Assembly: GCA_021737785.1 (NCBI GenBank)
Contig: JAIPDI010000005.1
Span: 90,654-154,653 of the forward strand
Source: Deltaproteobacteria bacterium
GTDB lineage: Bacteria > Desulfobacterota > DSM-4660 > Desulfatiglandales > Desulfatiglandaceae
DNA: 64,000 nucleotides
Direction: 5' to 3'
This document shows, one piece after another, positions 17,959 through 26,594 of this stretch; positions within the stretch are counted from its first letter, which is position 1; each line of letters opens with the position of its first letter. The notes under the pieces are model-generated. The model saw only the letters and a list, made by a program, of their open reading frames with translations. It made no database searches and was not told the origin of the DNA. A program made the translations under genes and the position numbers.

Positions 17959-18527
17959 TTCCCGTTCTCCTGCTGTATCTTTTCGCCCGAAAGGGCGTTT
18001 TCCCGGTTCATTCGGGCAAAGATGCTCCGGACCCGGGGCAGATCCTTTTCGGTCAAATCCGGGTTGGTGTCCACCACCCGCTGCATGACCGTGTCCCGGG
18101 CCTTATTGACCTGGGCCACCACCGCGTCGAATTCAGGCTGGGTGTACCGGGATGCAAAGGCCTGAAGATTATCCGGGACCTTCTCCTTCTGCAGGGGAAA
18201 GGGGGCCAGACGACCCTGGGTGTCTTCTCCCACCCAGCCCAGCCGTTTGAAGGCGTCCACATCATCTTCGTGGAAGGCCAGGGTCTCCACGGCCTCCACC
18301 GCGTTCTGCTGCTCCCGGCTCTTTTTGGGCGGGGTCTTGATGGCGCCCAAGGGGTCCACCCCTCTGACCGAGGCCACTAAGAGCACGTCCTGGGTCAATG
18401 CATTATAGGATCCCAGGACCTGGTTTTCGAGGGCCGTCCGTTCGCTCACCACATTGACGTCCACCTTGGCCAGGGTGCAGCCGAAGAGGACCAGGGGGAG
18501 GAGTGCGAGGCAATATATGTTTTTCAT
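17940..18527 (-). CDS. YdbL-like lipoprotein (DUF1318)
   Basis: This 195-residue lipoprotein has a short signal peptide ending in the lipobox LFGC, with Cys at residue 17. The middle part (LLVASVRGVDPLG, HEDDVDAFKRLGWVGEDTQGRL) is conserved in DUF1318 lipoproteins. The C-terminal helix region (VNKARDTVMQRVV, then NGKW with a final KQ) follows the pattern of E. coli YdbL, which ends in NGKWLKK. In E. coli, ydbL is in an operon with ydbH and ynbE, an AsmA-like intermembrane lipid-transport system. The same order appears here: the AsmA-like giant is upstream, and the CHAT lipoprotein overlaps the end of this gene. Confidence 0.75.
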   Translation of the reverse strand: MKNIYCLALLPLVLFGCTLAKVDVNVVSERTALENQVLGSYNALTQDVLLVASVRGVDPLGAIKTPPKKSREQQNAVEAVETLAFHEDDVDAFKRLGWVGEDTQGRLAPFPLQKEKVPDNLQAFASRYTQPEFDAVVAQVNKARDTVMQRVVDTNPDLTEKDLPRVRSIFARMNRENALSGEKIQQENGKWTVKQ

Positions 18528-18540
18528 GATGGGGTCTCCA

Positions 18541-18747
18541 GGGTTAGGCGTTAGGCTTCAGGCGAAGGGGTAATGAGCTGAAAGCTCAAAGCTCAAAGCT
18601 GAAAGCTGAAAGCTCGAGGGGTAAAGCAGTTATTGGTTGTCGATCGACATCATAGCGCATGGCGACTCGTGGATGGCGTATGGCGTTTTTGAGCCCAAGA
18701 AACACAATAGAGCAGCCTATCCAGCATCCAGTATCCAGTATCCAGCA
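18541..18747. repeat. Three kinds of heptamer arrays between the AsmA-like and YdbL-like genes
   Basis: About 18541-18566 has TTAGGCG/TTAGGCT units. About 18576-18615 has five AAGCTSA heptamers (AGCTGAA and AGCTCAA). About 18717-18747 has four ATCCAGY heptamers, which read RCTGGAT in the sense strand of the AsmA-like gene and begin right after its TGA stop. The 207 bp hold no gene. Confidence 0.8.
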
Positions 18748-21700
18748 TCACCGCCCATTCCCCACAAACCGAATGTCTGAATCCTTTCCAATCAGTATAC
18801 TATCGGCAGACAGGGTCTTCAACCCCTTCTCCACCGGACCCAGCCTGCCCAGGATTTTCTGGAGTCTGGCGTGGATCGGCAGGTTGGTCAGATTGAGTCG
18901 TTCCACCGCAGGAAGGGGGATACTGGTCCCCATTGCGGCTACGGATCCGGCGAGGGAGAGGTTTCCATGGCGTATCTGCACGTCCACCCATTCGGGGGTC
19001 CCCTTCCTGAGGAGGGCCCGCTGCCGGACGATCCCCTCATTGGCCTCGTAGGGATCCATGGCGTACAAAAGCCTCTCCAGTGTCCTGGACCCGATGTGGG
19101 TCAGACGGATGCCCGCGCTCAGGTTGTTCATGACCTGTACCGAATCATGGGAAACAGGCATTCGAAGGGAAACCTGTCCCGAGACCTGGGTGTCCGGATC
19201 TGTATGAGGAGATGTCCTTTCCCCCGGGGCCGGTTCAGGGAGGAGCGTTCGGGCGTCCAGGCCTGAAAAGGCCCCGTTCATCTCAAGGCGGGATAGATCG
19301 TCCTGCCGGGTGATCCGCAGATCGCCCAGGATGCTCCCTCCCATGGCATCCAACTGGAAGCGGTCCAGGGCAGGGAGGGACCCGGCCAATCGGAACTGCA
19401 TCTGGCCGTGGCGCAATTCAAGGGGAAACGGGCCTCCCTTTAAGGTTGCCGATTCAAACGAGAGGGCAGGGGGCCCGGACATGGATCCGCCCAGGTCTTC
19501 CACCAGCCGGCGGACCAGGGCATTGCCGGGTCCGGATGGCAGCGCTGGAGCCCTTGCGGGACGGAGGACCTTCCGGGAGAGCAACGCAGATCCTGATCCG
19601 GGACTGTCCTTCTCTTCCCCCTCAAATTGAAGGCCGTAGGTCTTGGTCAGATGGATATGGCTGGTCAGCCCTTGAATGTGGGCCTGCTGTGCAGTCACAT
19701 CGAGGCCAGCGCTCTCCAGGGACACACGGGCCGATATCCGCTTTCCCCCGTTGAGTTCGACCCCGAGGCCGGCATTGAGGGGTCCGGTCAGGGCGAGGCC
19801 GGGCGTGAAGGGGGCCAGAGACGGACCCAGGGTGGTCCGAAGACCTGCGGTGAGGGTGCCGTCCAGGTGCCTCAGAAGGGTGGAAAGGGTCGGCGGATCC
19901 TCCAGATTCAGGAGACGGCCCAGCCTGTTGAGAGAAATATGGAGGTCCTGATCGATGCTTAAGGGGTCGATATGGAGGGCCTCTCTGATCTGAAGCGACG
20001 ACAGGTCCCGGCTATCGGCCCTGAAGGAAAGGGTCGCCGAGAGGGGCGGTTCGAAGGCCCTTGAACCGGGGATCTGCGAGATGGCGTCAACGGCCAGGTT
20101 GCCCTCCAGGAGAAGGGATTGGAGCCCGGACGAAGCAATGACGGTCAGGGGAGAGACGGAACGGATGCCGCGGGCCGACAGGGACGCCCCCCCCTTCATG
20201 TGGAGATCCAGGCCCACATTCTTGAGGCCGGCCTTTAGTTCGACCCTGTTTATGAAGCCCAGGGCCTCGAGGCGACGGGCCAAAGAGAGCCCCCGGTCGG
20301 AGAAGGTCTTCAGCTCTCCCGGCGTGGGCCGCCGGCCCTCAAGTCGCCAGTCCACATCCAGTGCCCCGGCAAAGCTCCCTTTGGGCCTCACAGAGGCAGG
20401 GATCAGGGCGCCGGCCGCATTCAAATCGAGTCTGGCGCGTCCGTTGGCCCGGAAGGCCTTTGCCCCGAGGGCAGCGGCCTCTCCCTTGATCTGCATATCG
20501 AGCAGCTGGCCGAGACGGATGGCTGCCTCCATTCCTCCCACGTCGGCCATAAGGGGCGTGAGGCTCGCAATATCCAGATCCTCGATCTGTGCCTCCAGGT
20601 GCATGCCGCCCTGGATCGGTTGTTTGGAAATGGGATCGATCCGAGGGGAGGGGGATTCAACGGCCGTTTGGGCAGACAGTTTCATCAATGGGGGGCGGTC
20701 CTGCATGAGGATGGAGGCCTTCAGATCATGATGCATGTCGGGGATGGAGGCAAGGCCCGGGGCGTCCATCCGGGCAATGGTAACCGATTCGGTGAGATGG
20801 ACGGTCCCTGACACGCCCAGCAGGGCCTTGGAAGACCGGACCAGGTCTTGCATTGTCACATGGACGTCCGTGGCTTTCAATCCGTGGACATGGACGGGTT
20901 GGGGCCCTGTCAGGCTGAGGTCCTGGATCTCAAGATCTGCGCGCATATCGATGGATAGGGGAAATTGGTCCTGAAGCCGGACATCCGCCCCGGACATGCG
21001 GAGGCCCATCCCCTTCGCGGAGAGGCCGTTCTCGGCGTGGGCCAGTCTCAGACCCGGAAGGTCCACCCTGAGGCCCTTCACCGCAACATGGACCGCCCCG
21101 GCAGGGAGGATCCCGTTCAGGTGCACCTGCTCGACAAAGACCCCCTGAGGTTCCTTCGGGGACCACCCGCTCGTGACGTCCATGGGGAGGAACGGACCTG
21201 CAAGTCCTGCTATCTCTTTCAGGTCTATGGCGATGGCGGCGATGGCGAGATCGGCGTCAATCCCGGAGGTATCCGCCCGGCGCACCCGGCCCTCCCATTG
21301 GAGGCGGGTCTTCTCCTGAATCCGGAGTTTCCCTTGAGCGATCGTCAATTCCTTCTTTTCCGGTGTCACGGTCCCTTTTTGTGAAAACCGGAGGGCCACA
21401 GGCCCGACGCGGCGTTCCTTGAGGGGGCCTCCCGCAATTGCCAGCCGACTGCCCGAAAGCGTCATATCATAGGCGATTTCGTCCCCGGAACCGAGGTGCG
21501 CCTTTGCGGTAAAAGCCACCTCTCCGGACACGGCAGGGAGAGTGGAGGGGGCCAGGGGACCCGCCGCTTCCATAAGGGCCGCGAGATCCAGATCCAGCTT
21601 TCCTTCGATCCCCATGTCCGAGAGCCCCCCTGACACGGCCAGGTCAAGGCCGGGGAGCCTGCATCGGGCCTGGATCGATGCCGTGTTGAGCCGGACCGCA

Positions 21701-22419
21701 GGCTTGGAATCCACCATGTGTTCGACAGAGAGGGACAGCTCCACCGGCGGCAGAGGGGTTCCATCCATCTCCTGGGTTGAAGAGAGGGTCATGGTGATCG
21801 GCTTGTGCACCAGGGAGGGGACACTGAGAAGAAGGGCGATGTCGCGAATCGTGAGGGAACGCTTTGCCTGCCGGTCCTCCACGAGGATAGCGCTCCGCTC
21901 TAGCCGGATCCGTGCGTTGAGGTCTCCGGGGAGGGCCAAGGCCATGTTTCGCCAGTCCCCGGGTTCGGCCGGCCGGGTCTCCGGGGGGGGCGTCGCGGTT
22001 GACCTGATCCGGGCCAGCCAGGCCTCCAGATTGGTGCGGCCGTCCTGCCCCCGGATCACGCGGGCCTTGAGTCCCTCCATCTGAAGATCCAGATAGAGAA
22101 GTCTGTCCATCAATCGGACGGGATCGATATGCAGGGTGAGCCGGTCAAGCGAGAGGATCGGGTCAGCGCTGAAGGCCTGATCGTCAGCTACCCGGAGACC
22201 CTCTATTCGAATGCCCTCCTTCCAGGTCCATTGAAGGCCGTCCATGGTCACCGGGGCATGCAGGGCCCGGGAGGCCCGGATTTCGATCTGTTTTTTGGCC
22301 CAGTCGGTGGAAACGGCCCTGGGCATCATCCAGAGGGCCGCAACCCCTATGGTCAGGATGAAGATGAGGACCGCCAGACCCCACAGCAGCCATTTGACAA
22401 TCCGGCGCAGCATCGACAT
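18748..22419 (-). CDS. AsmA/YdbH-like large inner-membrane-anchored protein
   Basis: The 1223-residue protein begins with one transmembrane helix (about 8-31) followed by VSTDWAKKQIEIRASRALHAPVTMDGLQWTW. That is the usual entry of AsmA-like proteins, where the anchor is followed by a helix and a strand-rich chain. The rest is long and rich in strand and turn, with repeated GLRVD/LxLDRLTL/HIDPVRLM segments, as expected for a bridge-like periplasmic groove protein that carries lipids between membranes. The closing region (ILIGKDSDIRFVGNGR) is short and polar. It is the first gene of the minus-strand unit with the YdbL-like and CHAT lipoproteins. YdbH homology is inferred from architecture and context, not from residue identity. 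Confidence 0.7.
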   Translation of the reverse strand: MSMLRRIVKWLLWGLAVLIFILTIGVAALWMMPRAVSTDWAKKQIEIRASRALHAPVTMDGLQWTWKEGIRIEGLRVADDQAFSADPILSLDRLTLHIDPVRLMDRLLYLDLQMEGLKARVIRGQDGRTNLEAWLARIRSTATPPPETRPAEPGDWRNMALALPGDLNARIRLERSAILVEDRQAKRSLTIRDIALLLSVPSLVHKPITMTLSSTQEMDGTPLPPVELSLSVEHMVDSKPAVRLNTASIQARCRLPGLDLAVSGGLSDMGIEGKLDLDLAALMEAAGPLAPSTLPAVSGEVAFTAKAHLGSGDEIAYDMTLSGSRLAIAGGPLKERRVGPVALRFSQKGTVTPEKKELTIAQGKLRIQEKTRLQWEGRVRRADTSGIDADLAIAAIAIDLKEIAGLAGPFLPMDVTSGWSPKEPQGVFVEQVHLNGILPAGAVHVAVKGLRVDLPGLRLAHAENGLSAKGMGLRMSGADVRLQDQFPLSIDMRADLEIQDLSLTGPQPVHVHGLKATDVHVTMQDLVRSSKALLGVSGTVHLTESVTIARMDAPGLASIPDMHHDLKASILMQDRPPLMKLSAQTAVESPSPRIDPISKQPIQGGMHLEAQIEDLDIASLTPLMADVGGMEAAIRLGQLLDMQIKGEAAALGAKAFRANGRARLDLNAAGALIPASVRPKGSFAGALDVDWRLEGRRPTPGELKTFSDRGLSLARRLEALGFINRVELKAGLKNVGLDLHMKGGASLSARGIRSVSPLTVIASSGLQSLLLEGNLAVDAISQIPGSRAFEPPLSATLSFRADSRDLSSLQIREALHIDPLSIDQDLHISLNRLGRLLNLEDPPTLSTLLRHLDGTLTAGLRTTLGPSLAPFTPGLALTGPLNAGLGVELNGGKRISARVSLESAGLDVTAQQAHIQGLTSHIHLTKTYGLQFEGEEKDSPGSGSALLSRKVLRPARAPALPSGPGNALVRRLVEDLGGSMSGPPALSFESATLKGGPFPLELRHGQMQFRLAGSLPALDRFQLDAMGGSILGDLRITRQDDLSRLEMNGAFSGLDARTLLPEPAPGERTSPHTDPDTQVSGQVSLRMPVSHDSVQVMNNLSAGIRLTHIGSRTLERLLYAMDPYEANEGIVRQRALLRKGTPEWVDVQIRHGNLSLAGSVAAMGTSIPLPAVERLNLTNLPIHARLQKILGRLGPVEKGLKTLSADSILIGKDSDIRFVGNGR

Positions 22420-22553
22420 GCCCCTGGTTTAGGGTCAGAGGTTCAGGGTTTAGAGGGTTTCAGGTTGACAGCAGGCGTTGAGCATTCACAGGTTATTTTT
22501 GATTTTTGGGGGTGGATTGTCAATCCTAAAGCGGCTTAGCCGAAACCAGAATA

Positions 22554-22583
22554 TCTCACACAAAGCCACAAAGCCACAAAGAG
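22554..22583. repeat. CACAAAGC octamer repeat, copy A
   Basis: The segment is TCTCACA followed by CAAAGCCACAAAGCCACAAA and GAG. A near-identical block lies at 30905-30935, with G replacing A at two positions. The period is 8 bp. Confidence 0.8.
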
Positions 22584-22644
22584 GGTGTTCGACTTTGGCA
22601 GGTTAATACCGAGTTCTCTCACACACATAAGACGCAGTCGGAAG

Positions 22645-22684
22645 AGGGTAAGAGGGTAAGAGGGTAAGAGGGTGAGAGGGTGAG
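22645..22684. repeat. GGGTAAGA octamer array
   Basis: Three perfect GGGTAAGA units are followed by two GGGTGAGA units. The array is non-coding. Arrays with such perfect copies are prone to length change by slippage. Confidence 0.8.
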
Positions 22685-22909
22685 ACCCAACGGGCAAGAG
22701 TAAGCAGGAACGAGCAACTGATAACCAGCACCGAGTTCCCGATTCCAAACCTGTTGCCCTGAGGGCGCAGCGGGATCTACCCTGCGCTTCGACCGGGAAA
22801 GGGTCACATTCACCCTTGCAATCGGGTGTGGCTCGTATTATAGAAAGGTCCTCAAAAGTGCTCAATAGAAATTGCTCCCAAATATTTTGAGGTTGGAAAG
22901 GTCGTCTGA

Positions 22910-23797
22910 ATGAACCCAATATCTGAGAGGGAGGCCCTCGACGTCAAGGCAGTAATCCTCCTGACCCTCCTCTGCATGGCATGGGGCTTCAATGCCGTGG
23001 CCATGAAGGTGGGCAATACGGGAATCGCCCCCATCTTCTGCGCCGGCATCCGGTCCGTCATCGCCGTCATGGGACTGGTGGTCTGGATGCGGATAAAACG
23101 GATCCCCCTGTTCCCGGGAAGCCTGATGGACGGGCTGATCGTGGGCATCCTCTTTGGTCTGGAGTTCGCCGCACTTTTCTCTTCCCTCCTCTATACATCG
23201 GTGTCTTCGGCATGGATTCTCCTTTATTCCACCCCCTTTTTTCATGCAGTGGGGGCCCACTATTTTCTGGCAGGGGATCGCATCACCCTGCAGAAGACCA
23301 TCGGCCTGACCCTGGCATTCTTCGGAATTATAATCCTCTTGAGCAAACATCTGGGCCTTCCGTCCCTCACAGGACTGGCAGGCGATATGCTGGCCCTGGC
23401 TGCGGCCATGCTCTGGGCCGCCACCACCATCTGGATCAAGCGGCGGCTGGTGGGACGGGTATCACCGCATCATACCCTCTTTTACCAGACCCTCTTCTCC
23501 ATCCCCATCCTCTTTCTCCTGAGCGCCCTGTTCAGGGAGACCCCGGTCCATCATCTCGACGCGCTCATTATCTCGTCCGTCCTCTTTCAGGGGATCGTCA
23601 TCGCCTTTATCAGCTACCTGGTCTGGTTCTCCCTGGTCCATGACTACCCGGTCAGCAGGCTCTCGTCCTTCACCTTTCTGACGCCGGTGTTCGCCACCCT
23701 GTCGGGGGCCCTCTTTCTCCAGGAGCCCCTGACGCTGCGGCTGACCCTGTCGCTGGTACTGGTGAGCATCGGGATCTACGTGGTGAACCGGAAATGA
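22910..23797 (+). CDS. EamA/DMT-superfamily exporter
   Basis: The 295-residue protein has about ten transmembrane helices in two homologous halves, the normal size of EamA-type drug/metabolite transporters. The first half opens with AILLTLLCMAWGFNAVAMKVG, and the second has GDMLALAAAMLWAATTIWIKRR. The end (FLTPVFATLSGALFLQEPLTLRLTLSLVLVSIGIYVV) is typical of the last three helices. It is a single-gene unit with no neighbour that hints at a substrate. Confidence 0.85.
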   Translation: MNPISEREALDVKAVILLTLLCMAWGFNAVAMKVGNTGIAPIFCAGIRSVIAVMGLVVWMRIKRIPLFPGSLMDGLIVGILFGLEFAALFSSLLYTSVSSAWILLYSTPFFHAVGAHYFLAGDRITLQKTIGLTLAFFGIIILLSKHLGLPSLTGLAGDMLALAAAMLWAATTIWIKRRLVGRVSPHHTLFYQTLFSIPILFLLSALFRETPVHHLDALIISSVLFQGIVIAFISYLVWFSLVHDYPVSRLSSFTFLTPVFATLSGALFLQEPLTLRLTLSLVLVSIGIYVVNRK

Positions 23798-24103
23798 TCC
23801 CTTTCTTTACTCAGGTTGGGTGGGGGGGCGTCCACTGAATCGGCTGACAAAATCAGGCTATGACCAAATTTGGCCTTGACAATATTCAGTTAATCCCTGC
23901 GATCCAGCTTAGCAATAGGAACGGCATCCACAAGGTTGTTTCGAATAACCGGTCAAAAATATTGATCATCAGTGCACACCACTGGCTCTCTTTGCTGCCA
24001 TAGCGCCAGGTAATTGGACCCTGTTGGGATCAGCTTCCCGTTCATCGGTGCGATCGCGGTTTGAAGGCCGCTTCCACAGAATAGGTCCTATGCAGCCAAA
24101 GGA
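23798..24103. other. Spacer without a recognisable gene
   Basis: These 306 bp have stop codons in all frames and no recognisable RNA. They may contain decayed parts of the pseudogene that follows, but I could not identify any conserved motif upstream of codon 24104. Confidence 0.4.
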
Positions 24104-24331
24104 TTGCTAAATGGTTGTGCATTGACTTGGAAACCCGCCTCGGATAACATTGAGGCATCGGAATCCATTATCGAAGCATTTGAGGTGGACTTCGCCGAAC
24201 CCGAACACCTTGTCTTTCAGGCCGGCTACCTGACCATTGAACGGGAACACCGGGCGGCAGGCAAGACTTTTTACAGGCTGCGCTATCCCAACATGGAGGT
24301 GAAAAGCAGCCTGTCGGATTATATATTCTGA
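24104..24331 (+). pseudogene. Remnant of an AAA-ATPase-like/DUF1703 protein
   Basis: The frame reads IEAFEVDFAEPEHLVFQAGY, LTIEREH, then FYRLRYPNMEVKSSLSDYIF. This matches the linker that follows the AAA-ATPase-like domain in the AAA-ATPase-like/PD-(D/E)XK (DUF1703) family, where LLFQTGYLTI and YxLxxPNxEV are conserved. Full members exceed 500 residues. Here both the upstream ATPase (Walker motifs) and the downstream nuclease domain are missing, and the only in-frame start is a TTG. It is a fragment of a dead gene. Confidence 0.65.
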
Positions 24332-24365
24332 ATCTCTATTCCCCTGACAAAAAATTGGGCGCTCC

Positions 24366-25826
24366 ATGATCCAGAATCTCACATTGACGACCTCTTTGAT
24401 CTCTGTTGTCCACTGGGTGATTGTTATCGCCCTTTCCATTCGCGTGATCATGAGACGTCTTCCGGTCGGCGTCTCCCTGGCATGGCTTGCGGTGATCTTC
24501 AGCATCCCCTTTGTGGGGGCTGTGACGTACCTGCTCATCGGGGAGAACCGATTGGGCCGCAAGTATGCGAAGCGCGCCACCGCCATCCACGGGGTCTACA
24601 GCAAGTGGCAGGAGGACCTCCGGGCGAGGATCTCGCATCTCCCGTGGCCTGAGGATTCAACGGCGGCCTCCCTCCAGTACCATGCGAAAACACTGGTGGG
24701 ATTTCCTCCCATGCAGGGGAACCGGCTCAGACTGATGGATGACTTCAAGACGGTCTTCGCGTCCATTATTGCTGACCTGGATCAGGCCGGGCGGACATGC
24801 CATCTTGAATTCTATATCTGGCACATGGGCGGAATGGCGGATGAGGTGGGAGAGGCACTGATCCGGGCCGCAGCGCGCGGAGTGGTTTGTCGTGTTCTAG
24901 TGGACGCCGTCGGAAGCAAAGGATTCCTCAAAAGCGGGCTCTCCCGACAGCTTCGGGATGCCGGCGTCCACGTGGCCGCCTCTCTCCCGGTAGGCCCTTT
25001 ACAACTCCTGACGACCCGGGCCGATCTTAGAAATCACCGGAAAATCATTGTTATCGACGGAGAAATCGCCTATACCGGCAGCCAGAATCTGGTGGACCCT
25101 CGTTTCTTCAAGCAGGACGAGGGGGTGGGACAGTGGATCGACGCCATGGTGCGGATGGAGGGCCCCGGGGTCGAGGCCCTGGCAGGGATATTCATTGAGG
25201 GCTGGGAGCTGGATACCGGCGAGGGCCTTGAAGACCTTGAGACCACCAGCGATGTGGGCCCGGTATCGTCGAGGGGACCGTCCACGGTGCAGGTGGTCCC
25301 TTCGGGCCCCGGATTCAAGCCCGATGCCATCCGCCAGTTGCTGCTTAGCGCCATCTACTCGGCCCGCAGGGAACTGGTGATCACCACCCCTTATTTTGTG
25401 CCGGACGACACGGTCCATACGGCCCTGATCTCTGCGGCCCACCGGGGCGTCGAGGTCACAATTGTGGTCCCCTCAAGATTGGATTCACGGCTTGCGTATT
25501 ATGCCGGCCGGTCGCTTTACGATGATCTCCTCTCGGCAGGCGTCCGGATGATAGGGTTCAAAGGAGGGTTGTTGCATACCAAATCGATTACCGTGGACCG
25601 GGAGTTCTCCGTATTCGGCTCGGTCAATCTGGACATGCGCAGTCTGTGGCTCGATTTCGAAATCTCACTGTTCGTCTACGACGCTGAGTTTACAGAGAGG
25701 GTGCATGCCATGCAGGCCGGATATATGGCGGATGGGGAGGTCGTGGATTTGGCTGAGTGGCGAAAACGGCCGGCAATTCAACGATTTGTCGAGAATGCGT
25801 CCCATCTTGTGGGACCGCTTCTCTGA
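24366..25826 (+). CDS. cls: Cardiolipin synthase (phospholipase D family)
   Basis: The 486-residue membrane enzyme has two N-terminal transmembrane helices (about 8-28 and 36-58) and two PLD catalytic motifs: HRKIIVIDGEIAYTGSQN, and HTKSITVDREFSVFGSVN followed by LDMRS. The length and the helices followed by two HKD motifs fit the ClsA type, which condenses two phosphatidylglycerol molecules into cardiolipin and glycerol. It starts 34 bp after the pseudogene fragment, and no partner gene follows in the same direction. Confidence 0.93.
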   Translation: MIQNLTLTTSLISVVHWVIVIALSIRVIMRRLPVGVSLAWLAVIFSIPFVGAVTYLLIGENRLGRKYAKRATAIHGVYSKWQEDLRARISHLPWPEDSTAASLQYHAKTLVGFPPMQGNRLRLMDDFKTVFASIIADLDQAGRTCHLEFYIWHMGGMADEVGEALIRAAARGVVCRVLVDAVGSKGFLKSGLSRQLRDAGVHVAASLPVGPLQLLTTRADLRNHRKIIVIDGEIAYTGSQNLVDPRFFKQDEGVGQWIDAMVRMEGPGVEALAGIFIEGWELDTGEGLEDLETTSDVGPVSSRGPSTVQVVPSGPGFKPDAIRQLLLSAIYSARRELVITTPYFVPDDTVHTALISAAHRGVEVTIVVPSRLDSRLAYYAGRSLYDDLLSAGVRMIGFKGGLLHTKSITVDREFSVFGSVNLDMRSLWLDFEISLFVYDAEFTERVHAMQAGYMADGEVVDLAEWRKRPAIQRFVENASHLVGPLL

Positions 25827-25871
25827 ACCGGAACCCGCTGTCCGATCGAGAGAGAACCCGCGTTACCCCTT

Positions 25872-26225
25872 TCAGCCGCCGTTTCTCTCCAGGATCAGAA
25901 GGCCCACCAGGTAATGTCCTTTGAACGGGCCTTGGTCCAGCCGTGTAATATGTTCGATCTTCGTCTTCAGGTGTTCGGCCGAACCTGAGGCGTTCCCCGG
26001 ATTGTATTTCATCTCCAATACATCGCCCTCATTGAGGTACTTCAGCGCAGCGGAGGTCTCATTTACCAGAATGCCGAGGCCCCATGGCGACATATCCCGC
26101 ACTCTGAACTGGTGGACAGGGAGTTCACGGCTGACGGCGAACTCCACGCTGTAGTAGTCCGTGAGAATCTTTCGGGGTTCGGATCTCTTTTTGTGCCCTG
26201 TCTCCTTTTCTTTCCATGGATCCAT
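25872..26225 (-). CDS. PilZ-domain protein
   Basis: The 117-residue protein is almost entirely a PilZ domain. RSEPR gives the RxxxR motif, and DMSPWGLG gives the [D/N]xSxxG motif after the first strand, so binding of cyclic di-GMP is expected. The start at 26225 is preferred because CGAGGTTC lies at the right distance; an in-frame ATG at 26273 would add 16 residues. It is transcribed divergently from the Wsp-like chemosensory cluster, so it might act as a c-di-GMP effector near a pathway whose own output domains are not GGDEF. Confidence 0.85.
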   Translation of the reverse strand: MDPWKEKETGHKKRSEPRKILTDYYSVEFAVSRELPVHQFRVRDMSPWGLGILVNETSAALKYLNEGDVLEMKYNPGNASGSAEHLKTKIEHITRLDQGPFKGHYLVGLLILERNGG

Positions 26226-26594
26226 ATTGAACCTCGTCCGGATATCCGGCCCAGGCATGTCTTGCAGGTCCATCTGCCGCAGTCGGTGGTGTCACCGTAT
26301 AAATCAAGCTCTGTGAAGAAAAATCGTATTATTTTTAAACGATTTTGCACCTAAAGTCCATACTTTTTTTGGTTATGGCTCATTGTTGACTGTTCAGAAC
26401 CTTCCCGCGCATGCGTTCAGGGGCAACACGCTGTTCCCAGACGCCGGTTTGAAACGGTTGCATCCTTCAACATAGTGTTATATACATTCCAGGGAGATGC
26501 ATTCTTAGGTACGCAGTCATTTCGTTGTCAGACACCCTTTTAAATCGATCGATGGGGCGCCCACCAATCCCGTCCAGGGCCCGGAGGCTGGGGC
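26226..26594. other. Divergent promoter region of the chemosensory cluster
   Basis: This 369-bp region between the PilZ gene and the first chemoreceptor contains no gene. The part near the PilZ gene is AT-rich (26310-26375). A candidate promoter for the cluster is listed separately. Confidence 0.6.
26458..26486 (+). promoter_or_regulatory. Candidate sigma-70 promoter of the chemosensory cluster
   Basis: TTGCAT (26458-26463) and TATACA (26481-26486) are separated by 17 bp, about 110 bp upstream of the first chemoreceptor ATG. The match to the consensus is moderate, and the call rests on sequence only. Confidence 0.35.

Larger units (their letters stand above)
22420..22909. other. Divergent intergenic region with tandem octamers
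   Basis: No gene is supported in these 490 bp. About 22430-22470 has degenerate TTTAGGGT-type repeats next to the AsmA-like start. Positions 22554-22583 carry three CACAAAGC-type octamers, and 22645-22684 carry five GGGTAAGA/GGGTGAGA octamers. AAAGG precedes the plus-strand DMT gene. Short ORFs on both strands here are repeat translations. Confidence 0.65.

Noticed and set aside
22536..22919. 127-codon minus-strand ORF upstream of the DMT exporter
   Set aside because: Its sequence is a translation of octamer repeats and overlaps the exporter start.
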